A DNA stretch of 64,000 nt from Nocardioides sp. (GTDB taxonomy: Bacteria; Actinomycetota; Actinomycetes; Propionibacteriales; Nocardioidaceae), in the NCBI RefSeq assembly GCF_030019515.1, contig NZ_JASEEQ010000016.1:35633-99632 (forward strand), given 5' to 3'. Numbering within the stretch: position 1 is the first letter of the stretch; each line of letters starts with the position of its first letter. The notes beneath the pieces were generated by a model, which searched no databases, had not been told where the DNA came from, and saw only the letters and a program-made list of their open reading frames with translations. A program made the position numbers and the translations under genes. Shown here in pieces: positions 1 through 7,102 of this stretch.

Positions 1-349
1 CGCGGACCAGGATGGTGCCGGTCACGGCCCGGCCGAGCGGCGTGGTGTTGAAGTAGACGCGCCCGCCCGAGCGGATGTGGAAGGCGCCGCACGCGAGCGC
101 GGCCAGGCCCTCCTCGACCAGCTGCGCGCGGCAGTCGACGGCGCGGGCGATCTCGGCGCCGTACTCGCGGGCCCGTGCGGGCACGCCGGAGACGTCGGGT
201 TCGTCGTACTGGCCGATGTCGGCGGTGTAGGTGCACGGGATCGCGCCCTTGTCGCGCATCCAGGCCACCGCCACCGAGGTGTCCAGGCCTCCCGAGAACG
301 CGATGCCGACGCGCTGGCCGACCGGGAGGGACGTCAGGACCTTGCTCAC
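1..349 (-). CDS. argG: argininosuccinate synthase, 3' end beyond window
   Basis: Joins citrulline and aspartate in an ATP-dependent step to give argininosuccinate (arginine biosynthesis, cytoplasm). Only the first ~116 codons are here. The N-terminus has the PP-loop SGGLDTS motif (ATP pyrophosphatase fold) and later the YFNTTPLGRAVTGT stretch, matching the longer E. coli-type ArgG rather than the shorter Bacillus type. The GTG start at 349 overlaps the argR stop by 4 bp (GTGA), so it is last of the seven arg genes visible; argH would be expected further left but is not in view. The family assignment is secure; completeness cannot be judged. Confidence 0.95.
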   Translation of the reverse strand, partial: MSKVLTSLPVGQRVGIAFSGGLDTSVAVAWMRDKGAIPCTYTADIGQYDEPDVSGVPARAREYGAEIARAVDCRAQLVEEGLAALACGAFHIRSGGRVYFNTTPLGRAVTGTILVR

Positions 350-885
350 GAATGCTCTTCCTTCTGCTGGGGGTGCTGGTTGGCGTCGGCGAGGGCGAGG
401 AAGCGACGGGCCAGGGCCTCGCCGCCGCTCGCGTGACGGCCGATGACCAGCACGGTGTCGTCGCCGGCGATGGTGCCGAGGATCTCGGGGAACTCGGCCT
501 TGTCGAAGGCCGAGGCGAGGAACTGGGCCGCGCCGGGAGGGGTGCGCAGCACGACCAGGTTGGCGCTGGCGTCCGCGCTCACGAGGAGCTCGCCGCACAG
601 CCGGGCCAGCCGGTTGGTCGCGGCCGCGGTCTCCCCCGGCGCGCTCGGTCGTCGGTCCCCGCCCTCCGCCGGAACGGCGTACACGAGCGATCCCGTGGGC
701 GAGCGCACCTTGATCGCGTCCAGCTCGACCAGGTCGCGCGACAGCGTGGCCTGGGTGACCCGCAGGCCGTTCTCGGCCAGCAGGTCGGCCAGCTCGGCCT
801 GCGAGTGGACCTCGCGCTGCGAGACCAGCTCGACGATCCGCTGGTGGCGGGCGCTCTTCGTGGTGGGCCGCAGGACGGTGTTCAT
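346..885 (-). CDS. argR: arginine repressor ArgR
   Basis: Arginine-responsive transcription regulator, 179 aa, with an N-terminal winged-helix DNA-binding domain (roughly residues 12-80, including the SQAELADLLAENGLRVTQATLSRDL-type helices) and a C-terminal oligomerisation/arginine-binding domain (about 100-170, with the GTIAGDDTVLVI strand-loop). ATG at 885 overlaps the argF stop at 882 by 4 bp. It lies inside the operon it most likely controls, so repression would be autogenous; the candidate operator is in front of argC at 6144-6180. Length is normal for the family. Confidence 0.96.
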   Translation of the reverse strand: MNTVLRPTTKSARHQRIVELVSQREVHSQAELADLLAENGLRVTQATLSRDLVELDAIKVRSPTGSLVYAVPAEGGDRRPSAPGETAAATNRLARLCGELLVSADASANLVVLRTPPGAAQFLASAFDKAEFPEILGTIAGDDTVLVIGRHASGGEALARRFLALADANQHPQQKEEHS

Positions 886-1820
886 CGCGCCTCCAACAGG
901 AACGACAGGATGGCCTTCTGGGCGTGGCGGCGGTTCTCGGCCTCGTCCCAGACCACGCTCTGGGGGCCGTCGAGCACCGCGGCGTCGATCTCCTTGCCGC
1001 GGTAGGCGGGCAGGCAGTGCAGGACGATGGCGTCCGGCTCGGCCCGCTGGAGCAGCTCGGTGGTCAGGGAGTACGGCGCGAGCGCGACGGTCCGCGCGGC
1101 GGCCTCCTCCTCCTTGCCCATCGAGGTCCAGGTGTCGGTGACCACCACGTCGGCGCCGGTCACGGCGGCCACGGGATCGGGCACCAGGGTGGCCGATCCG
1201 CCCGTGCCCGCGGCGATCGCGGCGGCCCGCTCGACCATCGCCCGGGCCGGCGCGTACCCGTCGGGCGAGCCGACGCGCACGTGCAGGCCCGCCGTGGCGC
1301 CGGCCAGCAACCAGGAGTTGCCCATGTTGCAGGCGCCGTCGCCGAGGAACGCCACGGTCAGGCCGCCGAGCCGCTCCTTGTGCTCGCGGATCGTGAGCAG
1401 GTCCGCGAGCAGCTGGCAGGGGTGGAAGTCATCGGTGAGTGCGTTGACCACCGGCACGCCGGCGTGCGCGGCCATCTCGGCGAGGCGGGCCTGGGCGTAG
1501 GTGCGCCAGACGATGACCGAGGCCTGCCGCCCCAGCACCCGCGCGACGTCGGGCACGGACTCCCGCACGCCGATGCCGGCCAGGGCACCGTCGACCAGCA
1601 TCGGGTGGCCGCCGAGCTCGGCGATGCCCGCGGCGAACGAGGCCTGGGTGCGCAGCGTCTGCTTGTCGAAGATCATCGCGACCGTGCGCGGCCCGGCGAG
1701 CGGCTTGGCGGCGTACGGCGCCCGCTTGAGCTCGGCCGCCAGGTCGAGGACCCGGGCCTGCTCGGCGGGGCTCAGGTCGTCGTCCGCCAGGAAGTGCCGC
1801 ACCGCGGAGTGGCCGGTCAT
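882..1820 (-). CDS. argF: ornithine carbamoyltransferase (anabolic), variant signature
   Basis: Transfers the carbamoyl group of carbamoyl phosphate to ornithine, giving citrulline. 312 aa, start ATG 1820, overlapping argD by 4 bp. The fold signatures are mostly intact: WRT around residue 106, DDFHPCQ near 130-136, DTWTSMG in the ornithine loop, HCLPAYRG near the C-terminus. The carbamoyl-phosphate signature is not: where the family has S-T-R-T-R (residues 55-59 in E. coli numbering, which coincides here) this protein reads T-L-R-T-Q. Arg57 and Thr58 are kept; Ser55, Thr56 and Arg59 are replaced. Operon position with argJ makes ornithine the expected acceptor, but activity with a modified ornithine cannot be excluded. 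A second, canonical enzyme is encoded at 49215-50219. Confidence 0.9.
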   Translation of the reverse strand: MTGHSAVRHFLADDDLSPAEQARVLDLAAELKRAPYAAKPLAGPRTVAMIFDKQTLRTQASFAAGIAELGGHPMLVDGALAGIGVRESVPDVARVLGRQASVIVWRTYAQARLAEMAAHAGVPVVNALTDDFHPCQLLADLLTIREHKERLGGLTVAFLGDGACNMGNSWLLAGATAGLHVRVGSPDGYAPARAMVERAAAIAAGTGGSATLVPDPVAAVTGADVVVTDTWTSMGKEEEAAARTVALAPYSLTTELLQRAEPDAIVLHCLPAYRGKEIDAAVLDGPQSVVWDEAENRRHAQKAILSFLLEAR

Positions 1821-3013
1821 GCCAGCGCCTCGTCCAGGATGCCCGGCCATGCCCGCAGGAAGGCCTCGGCGTCGTCGGCGGTGAGCACCAGCGGCGGCGC
1901 GAGCCGGATCCGGCTCGGGGTGGGGTTGTTCACGATGAAGCCGGCCCGCTGGGCGGCGGCCACGACCTCGGCGGCCGCGTCGGCCGCCAGGTCGAGGCCG
2001 ATCAGCAGACCCTCGCCGCGCACCTCGGTGACCCGGGGGTCGGCGCCCAGCCCGTCGCGGAGCTTCTGGCCGAGCACCGTGACGTGCTCGAGGAGGTCCT
2101 CGGACTCGATGGTCGCGAGGACGGCGAGCGCCGCCGCGCAGGCCACCGGGTTGCCCCCGAAGGTCGTGCCGTGGTTGCCCGGCTCGAGCAGCCTCCCGGC
2201 CGCGCCGACGCCGATGCACGCGCCGATCGGGAAGCCGCCGCCCAGGCCCTTGGCGACGGTCACCACGTCGGGCAGCACGCCGGCGGTCGCGAACGCGAAC
2301 CACCGGCCCACCCTGCCCATGCCGGTCTGCACCTCGTCGAACCAGAGCAGCGCCCCGTGCTCGTCGGCGACCGAGCGGGCCGCGGCCAGGTAGCCGTCGG
2401 GGGGCACCACGACGCCGGCCTCGCCCTGGATCGGCTCGAGCAGCACCGCGGCGGTCTCGTCGGTGACCGCGGCCGCGAGCGCCTCGGCGTCGCCGTACGG
2501 CACGAACGTCACGTCGCCCGGCAGCGGCTCGAAGGGGGTGCGGTAGGCCGCCTTCGAGGTCAGCGCCAGGGCGCCCATCGTGCGGCCGTGGAAGGAGCCC
2601 TCGGCGACCACGACGTGGGTGCGGCCGGTGCGCCGGGTCAGCTTGAACGCAGCCTCGTTGGCCTCGGTCCCGGAGTTGGTGAAGAACACCTTCCCGCCGC
2701 CGGGTCCGACCTCGAGCAGGGCGAGCAGCCTCTCGGCGAGCTCGACCTGCGGGGCGCTGGTGAAGAAGTTGGAGATGTGGCCCAGGGTCTGCAGCTGGGT
2801 CGTCACGGCCTCGACCAGCGCCGGGTGGCCGTGGCCGAGGGCGTTGACGGCGATGCCGCCGAGCAGGTCGACGTACTCGTTGCCGTCGGTGTCCCACACG
2901 CGTGCGCCCTCGCCGCGGGTGAGCACCAGCTTCGGGGGGCCGAAGGTGTTCATCAGGCTGGCGGCGTACCGCTCCTGGTAGTCGGTCACGGGATCGGTCA
3001 CTGGATCGGTCAC
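1817..3013 (-). CDS. argD: acetylornithine aminotransferase
   Basis: PLP-dependent class III aminotransferase, 398 aa, converting N-acetylglutamate semialdehyde to N-acetylornithine. Visible signatures: TNSGTEANEAAFK phosphate-binding loop, LWFDEVQTGMGR containing the PLP-binding Asp, and TVAKGLGGGFPIGA with the Schiff-base lysine. The GTG start at 3013 overlaps the argB stop by 4 bp; two further in-frame GTG codons follow at once because the N-terminus repeats VTDP (VTDPVTDPVTDY), so the exact start among three is uncertain. Its 3' end overlaps argF by 4 bp. Confidence 0.96.
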   Translation of the reverse strand: MTDPVTDPVTDYQERYAASLMNTFGPPKLVLTRGEGARVWDTDGNEYVDLLGGIAVNALGHGHPALVEAVTTQLQTLGHISNFFTSAPQVELAERLLALLEVGPGGGKVFFTNSGTEANEAAFKLTRRTGRTHVVVAEGSFHGRTMGALALTSKAAYRTPFEPLPGDVTFVPYGDAEALAAAVTDETAAVLLEPIQGEAGVVVPPDGYLAAARSVADEHGALLWFDEVQTGMGRVGRWFAFATAGVLPDVVTVAKGLGGGFPIGACIGVGAAGRLLEPGNHGTTFGGNPVACAAALAVLATIESEDLLEHVTVLGQKLRDGLGADPRVTEVRGEGLLIGLDLAADAAAEVVAAAQRAGFIVNNPTPSRIRLAPPLVLTADDAEAFLRAWPGILDEALA

Positions 3014-3957
3014 GGGGTGTCCCTCGCCTTCCGGGTCTTGGTCTCGACGCCGGGCAGCACCTGGGTGCCGACGCCCTCGCTCGTGAAGAGCTCCAGCAGG
3101 ACCGCGTGCGGTTCGCGGCCGTCGACGACGGTCGCCCGGGGGACGCCGTTCTTCACCGCCTGGAGGCAGGCGCCCATCTTCGGCACCATCCCGGAGGCGA
3201 GGGTCGGGAGGATCTCCTCCAGCGCCTCGGGGCTGATCTCGCCGATCACGTCCTCCGAGCTGGGCCAGTCGAGGTAGAGGCCCTCGACGTCGGTGAGCAC
3301 CAGCAGCTTCTCCGCGCCGAGCGCGACCGCGAGGGCCGCGGCAGCGGAGTCCGCGTTCACGTTGTGGACCTGGCCGTCGACGTCCGGCGCCACGCTGGAG
3401 ACGACCGGGATCCGGCCGGCCTCGATCAGGTCCAGCACGGACTCCGGGCGGACCCGGGCCACCTCGCCGACCAGGCCGAGGTCGACCTCCTCACCGTCGA
3501 CCACGGTGTTGGCCGGCTCGGCGGTGAACAGGCCGGCGTCCTCGCCCGAGCAGCCGACCGCGAGCGGGCCGTGCTCGTTGATCAGCCCCACGAGCTCGCG
3601 CTGCACCTGGCCGACCAGCACCATCCGGACCACGTCCATGGCCTCGGGCGTGGTCACCCGCAGGCCGCCGCGGAACTCCGACTTGATCCCGAGGCGGTCC
3701 AGCATGGTCGAGATCTGCGGTCCTCCGCCGTGGACCACCACGGGCTTGAAGCCGGCGAACCGCAGGAAGGCGATGTCCTCGGCGAACGCGCGCTTCAGCG
3801 TCTCGTCGGTCATGGCGTTGCCGCCGTACTTCACGACCACGATCTTGCCGTGATAGCGCTTGAGCCAGGGCAGCGCCGCGGCGAGCGTGCGGGCCTTGGC
3901 CGGATCGGGCTTGCTCGGGTCGTGGGACGTGTGCTCGATCGTCATCGGCTCGCTCAT
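3010..3957 (-). CDS. argB: N-acetylglutamate kinase
   Basis: Phosphorylates N-acetylglutamate with ATP, the second step of ornithine synthesis and the usual arginine-feedback point. 315 aa, amino-acid-kinase fold: VVVKYGGNAM near residue 40, VVVHGGGPQIS near 75, ADSAAAALAVALGA, LVLTDVEGLY and GMVPKMGAC, all in family order. ATG 3957 overlaps the argJ stop by 4 bp (ATGA). The first ~25 residues before the kinase fold are hydrophilic; a second in-frame ATG is present at codon 5, so the start could shift by four codons. Confidence 0.96.
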   Translation of the reverse strand: MSEPMTIEHTSHDPSKPDPAKARTLAAALPWLKRYHGKIVVVKYGGNAMTDETLKRAFAEDIAFLRFAGFKPVVVHGGGPQISTMLDRLGIKSEFRGGLRVTTPEAMDVVRMVLVGQVQRELVGLINEHGPLAVGCSGEDAGLFTAEPANTVVDGEEVDLGLVGEVARVRPESVLDLIEAGRIPVVSSVAPDVDGQVHNVNADSAAAALAVALGAEKLLVLTDVEGLYLDWPSSEDVIGEISPEALEEILPTLASGMVPKMGACLQAVKNGVPRATVVDGREPHAVLLELFTSEGVGTQVLPGVETKTRKARDTP

Positions 3958-5105
3958 GAGGAGTAGGCGCTGTTCTCGTGGACGTAGGCGTGGGTGAGGT
4001 CGTTGGTCCAGACCGTCGCCCGCTCGGAGCCGGACTTGAGGTCGATGGTCACGCTGACCTCGCGCGGCTTCAGGTCGACGGTCGCCGGGTCGGCGTCCGG
4101 TGTGGACCGGCGGCAGACCCAGATGCCGTTCATCGCCACGTCCAGGTCCGCGGGGTCGAACCGGGCACTGGTGGTGCCGATGCTCGCGAGCACCCGGCCC
4201 CAGTTGGGGTCGTTGCCGAAGACGGCGGCCTTGAAGAGGTTGGACCGGGCCACGCTGCGCCCGACCTCGACGGCCTCGGCCTCGGTGGCCGCGTTGAGCA
4301 CCGTGATCGCGATCTCGTGGTCGGCGCCCTCGGCGTCGCGGAGCAGCTGCATCGCGAGATCGGTGCACGCCTGCGTGAGCGCGTCGGTGAAGTCCGGCAG
4401 CGAGGGGGTGATCCCGCTGGCGCCGCTGGCGAGAACCGTGACGGTGTCGTTGGTGGACATGCAGCCGTCGGAGTCGAGCCGGTCGAAGGAGACCGAGGTC
4501 GCCTTGCGCAGCGCGGTGTCCAGGTCGGCGGCCGGTACGACCGCGTCGGTGGTCAGCACCACGAGCATCGTGGCGAGCTGGGGCGCCAGCATGCCGGCGC
4601 CCTTCGCCATTCCGGCAACCGACCAGCCGGCACCCTCGACGACGACCTGCTTGCTCACCGAGTCGGTGGTCATGATCGCCTCCGCCGCCGCACCACCGCC
4701 GTCCGCAGCGAGCGCGTCGTACGCCGCGTCCGCGCCGGCGAGCACCTGCGACCGGTCGTTGGTCAGCCCGATCAGGCCGGTGGAGCAGACGACCACGTCG
4801 ATCGGGCCGATCCCGAGCCGCTCGGCGACCCGCTCGGCGACCGCGTGGGTGGTCTGGAAGCCCTCGGGGCCGGTGTAGCAGTTGGCGCCGCCGGAGTTCA
4901 GGAAGACCGCACGGACGATGCCGTCCTTGACGACCTCCTGGCTCCACAGCACCGGGTTGGCCTTGCAGCGGTTGGCGGTGAAGACGCTGGCGGAGTCGAA
5001 GGTGGGGCCGTCGTTCACGACCAGCGCGACGTCCTTGGCGCCGGTGGACTTCAGGCCGGCCGCGACGCCGGCGGCACGGAAGCCCTTCGGGGCGGTGACG
5101 CTCAC
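3954..5105 (-). CDS. argJ: bifunctional ornithine acetyltransferase / N-acetylglutamate synthase
   Basis: Moves the acetyl group from N-acetylornithine to glutamate, recycling it for the first step of the pathway. 383 aa. The self-cleavage/nucleophile motif MAKGAGMLAPQLATML is present with Thr179 as the predicted nucleophile and new N-terminus of the beta chain. GTG at 5105 overlaps the argC stop by 4 bp. Presence of ArgJ means acetate is recycled, so free ornithine is the expected substrate for the downstream ArgF. Whether it is mono- or bifunctional cannot be told from sequence. Confidence 0.96.
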   Translation of the reverse strand: MSVTAPKGFRAAGVAAGLKSTGAKDVALVVNDGPTFDSASVFTANRCKANPVLWSQEVVKDGIVRAVFLNSGGANCYTGPEGFQTTHAVAERVAERLGIGPIDVVVCSTGLIGLTNDRSQVLAGADAAYDALAADGGGAAAEAIMTTDSVSKQVVVEGAGWSVAGMAKGAGMLAPQLATMLVVLTTDAVVPAADLDTALRKATSVSFDRLDSDGCMSTNDTVTVLASGASGITPSLPDFTDALTQACTDLAMQLLRDAEGADHEIAITVLNAATEAEAVEVGRSVARSNLFKAAVFGNDPNWGRVLASIGTTSARFDPADLDVAMNGIWVCRRSTPDADPATVDLKPREVSVTIDLKSGSERATVWTNDLTHAYVHENSAYSS

Positions 5106-6142
5106 GGGGCCAGTCCCACGGTCGAGAGGCCGGTGCCCTCGTCGAGGCCGACCGCGAGGTTCATGCACTGGACGGCGGCACCGGCGGTGCCCTTGGTCAG
5201 GTTGTCGACCGCGCCGACGGCGACGAGCCGGTGGGCGTCCGCGTCGACGGTCACCTGGAGCTGGACGCAGTTCGAGCCGGTGACGGACTTGGTCTGCGGC
5301 CACTGGCCCTGAGGGAGGACGTGGACGAACGCCTCGTCGGCGTACGCCTTGGCGTACGCGGCGTGCGCCTCGTCGGCGCTCACCTCGCCGCGGAGCGGGG
5401 CCGAGCAGGTGGCGAGGATGCCGCGCGGCATCGGCACCAGCAGCGGCGTGAAGCTGACCCGGACGGTCTCCCCGATCAGGCCGGAGAGGTTCTGGGTGAT
5501 CTCGGGGGCGTGCCGGTGGGTGCCGCCCACGCCGTACGCGCTGGCGCTGCCCATCACCTCGCTGCCGAGCAGGTGCGGCTTCGCGGACTTCCCGGCGCCG
5601 CTGGTGCCGGAGGCCGCGACCACGACCACGTCGGGCTCGACCAGGCCGGCGGCGACGGCGGGCGCCAGCGTGAGCGTCGACACCGTCGGGTAGCAGCCCG
5701 GGACGGCGATCCGCCGGGCCCCGGCGAGCAGGGCGCGCTGGCCGGGGAGCTCCGGGAGGCCGTAGGGCCAGGTGCCGGCGTGGGTGCCGCCGTAGAACCG
5801 TTCCCACGCCGCCGGGTCGGCGAGCCGGAAGTCGGCGCCGCAGTCGATGACGACGGTGTCCGGGTCGGCCTCGCCGAGCCGGGCCGCGATCTCGCCGGAC
5901 TGGCCGTGCGGGAGCGCGAGGAAGACGACGTCGTGGCCGGCCAGTGTCTCCAGGGAGGTCTCCACCAGGACCCGGTCGGCGAGCGGGACCAGGTGCGGCT
6001 GCAGCGCGCCGAGCGGCTGGCCCGCGTTCGACGCCCCGGTCAGCGCCCCGATCTCCACGTCCGGGTGCCCGAGGAGCAGGCGCAACAGCTCGCCCCCCGC
6101 GTAGCCACTGGCTCCGGCGACCGCGATCCGCTTGCTCGTCAT
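5102..6142 (-). CDS. argC: N-acetyl-gamma-glutamyl-phosphate reductase
   Basis: NADPH-dependent reduction of N-acetylglutamyl phosphate to the semialdehyde. 346 aa; N-terminal Rossmann GASGYAGGELLRLL, catalytic Cys in VPGCYPT, ASGTSGAGK and the HRHAPEI region. First gene of the operon. Two ATGs compete: 6148 (MHMTSK) and 6142 (MTSK). I chose 6142 because a TATAGT -10 hexamer on the minus strand (6155-6150) ends 7 nt before it, putting the transcript start at or next to this ATG, and because no ribosome binding site precedes either codon. Confidence 0.95.
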   Translation of the reverse strand: MTSKRIAVAGASGYAGGELLRLLLGHPDVEIGALTGASNAGQPLGALQPHLVPLADRVLVETSLETLAGHDVVFLALPHGQSGEIAARLGEADPDTVVIDCGADFRLADPAAWERFYGGTHAGTWPYGLPELPGQRALLAGARRIAVPGCYPTVSTLTLAPAVAAGLVEPDVVVVAASGTSGAGKSAKPHLLGSEVMGSASAYGVGGTHRHAPEITQNLSGLIGETVRVSFTPLLVPMPRGILATCSAPLRGEVSADEAHAAYAKAYADEAFVHVLPQGQWPQTKSVTGSNCVQLQVTVDADAHRLVAVGAVDNLTKGTAGAAVQCMNLAVGLDEGTGLSTVGLAP

Positions 6143-6143
6143 G

Positions 6144-6180
6144 TGCATGACTATACAACCGACCGTATGTTCATGTGCAA
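6144..6180 (-). promoter_or_regulatory. argC promoter with probable ArgR operator
   Basis: On the minus strand TTGCAC (6180-6175) and TATAGT (6155-6150) form a -35/-10 pair with a 19-nt spacer. An imperfect inverted repeat covers it: left arm TGCATGACTATA (from 6145) and right arm TATGTTCATGTGCA (ends 6179). Its TGCAT/TGCA ends resemble ArgR half-sites of other actinobacteria. An operator lying across the promoter would repress by blocking RNA polymerase. The promoter is well supported; the ArgR assignment is inference from position and symmetry. Confidence 0.6.
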
Positions 6181-6243
6181 GTGGGCGCCCGTCGGGCCCA
6201 CTGCGCCGGGGAAACGCCCGAGCGCGCCGTCGCCGCCGCGGGC

Positions 6244-6249
6244 TAGGTT
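6244..6249 (+). promoter_or_regulatory. -10 hexamer of predicted leaderless gene
   Basis: TAGGTT ends 7 nt before the ATG at 6257 and no ribosome binding site precedes that ATG, so transcription should begin at the start codon. Confidence 0.6.
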
Positions 6250-6256
6250 CCCCATC

Positions 6257-7057
6257 ATGACAAGACTCGCCTTCGATGACTACCTGGGGCACCTCCGCGA
6301 GGACTCCGGGCGCTTCCGGGCGGTACTGACCGGGTGCGACCCGGCCGCGCGCGTGCCCGGCTGCCCGGAGTGGACCGCGGCCGACCTGCTGTGGCACCTC
6401 ACCGAGGTCCAGCAGTTCTGGGCCCGCATCGTCCGCGACCGGCCGACCGGCCCGAGCCGGGACTGGGTCGAGCCGCAGCGCCCGGCGTCGTACGACGCGC
6501 TGCTCGCCGCCTTCGACGAGCACTCGGCGGCGCTCGCCGCCGCCCTGGAGGCCGCCGACCCGGCCGAGCCAGCCTGGTCCTGGTCGGAGGAGCAGACCGT
6601 CGGGTTCACCTTCCGCCGCCAGGCCCACGAGGCCCTGATCCACCGGCTCGACGCCGAGCAGACGGCGGGGGACGTCTCACCGCTCGACCCGGAGCTGGCC
6701 GCCGACGGCGTCGACGAGGCGCTGGCCGTGATGTTCGGCGGCACCCCGCCGTGGGGCACGTTCACCGGCCTCCCCCAGTACGTCCGTGTCGACCTGACCG
6801 ACCGGGACGAGTCCGTGTGGGTGCAGGTCGGGCACTTCACCGGCACCGATCCCGAGAGCGGCACCCATCACGACGGGATCGCGGACGTCTCCGTCGTCCC
6901 CGATCCCGGCGGCGAGCCGGACGTCGTGGTCGACGGGCCGGCCGGCGCGATCGACGCGTGGCTCTGGCGCCGTGGCGACGACCGGGAGATCCGGGTGGCC
7001 GGAGACCGGGCGGTCTACGACCACTTCCGCCGGGCCGTGGACCAGCCGCTCGACTGA
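6257..7057 (+). CDS. maleylpyruvate isomerase / DinB-fold mycothiol-dependent family protein
   Basis: 266 aa. The N-terminal half is a four-helix MDMPI_N/DinB-type domain: PGCPEWTAADLLWHLTEVQ with His47, and a later HEALIHRLDAE with the E-x3-H pair, which together match the three metal ligands of mycothiol-dependent maleylpyruvate isomerase. The C-terminal part (about 180-266) is the beta-rich domain usual for this family. The substrate is unknown; many actinobacterial paralogues have no assigned reaction. It is divergent from argC and convergent with pheT, so it probably forms its own transcription unit. Confidence 0.8.
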   Translation: MTRLAFDDYLGHLREDSGRFRAVLTGCDPAARVPGCPEWTAADLLWHLTEVQQFWARIVRDRPTGPSRDWVEPQRPASYDALLAAFDEHSAALAAALEAADPAEPAWSWSEEQTVGFTFRRQAHEALIHRLDAEQTAGDVSPLDPELAADGVDEALAVMFGGTPPWGTFTGLPQYVRVDLTDRDESVWVQVGHFTGTDPESGTHHDGIADVSVVPDPGGEPDVVVDGPAGAIDAWLWRRGDDREIRVAGDRAVYDHFRRAVDQPLD

Positions 7058-7102
7058 AGCCCCGAACAGCCCCAGGACGTCGGCCGCGGGGCGTCCGGTC
7101 GG

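Noticed and set aside
1823..2897. In-frame upstream extension of argF into argD (frame open from 2897)
   Set aside because: The extension is out of frame with argD, arginine-rich and unlike any OTCase; ATG 1820 with the ATGA overlap fits the operon.
3958..4947. In-frame extension of argB upstream through argJ
   Set aside because: Arginine/glycine-rich shadow of argJ; ATG 3957 gives normal family length and the usual overlap.
7058..7102. Terminator between the MDMPI-like gene and pheT
   Set aside because: Only a 5-bp stem with a long loop can be drawn; not enough to call.
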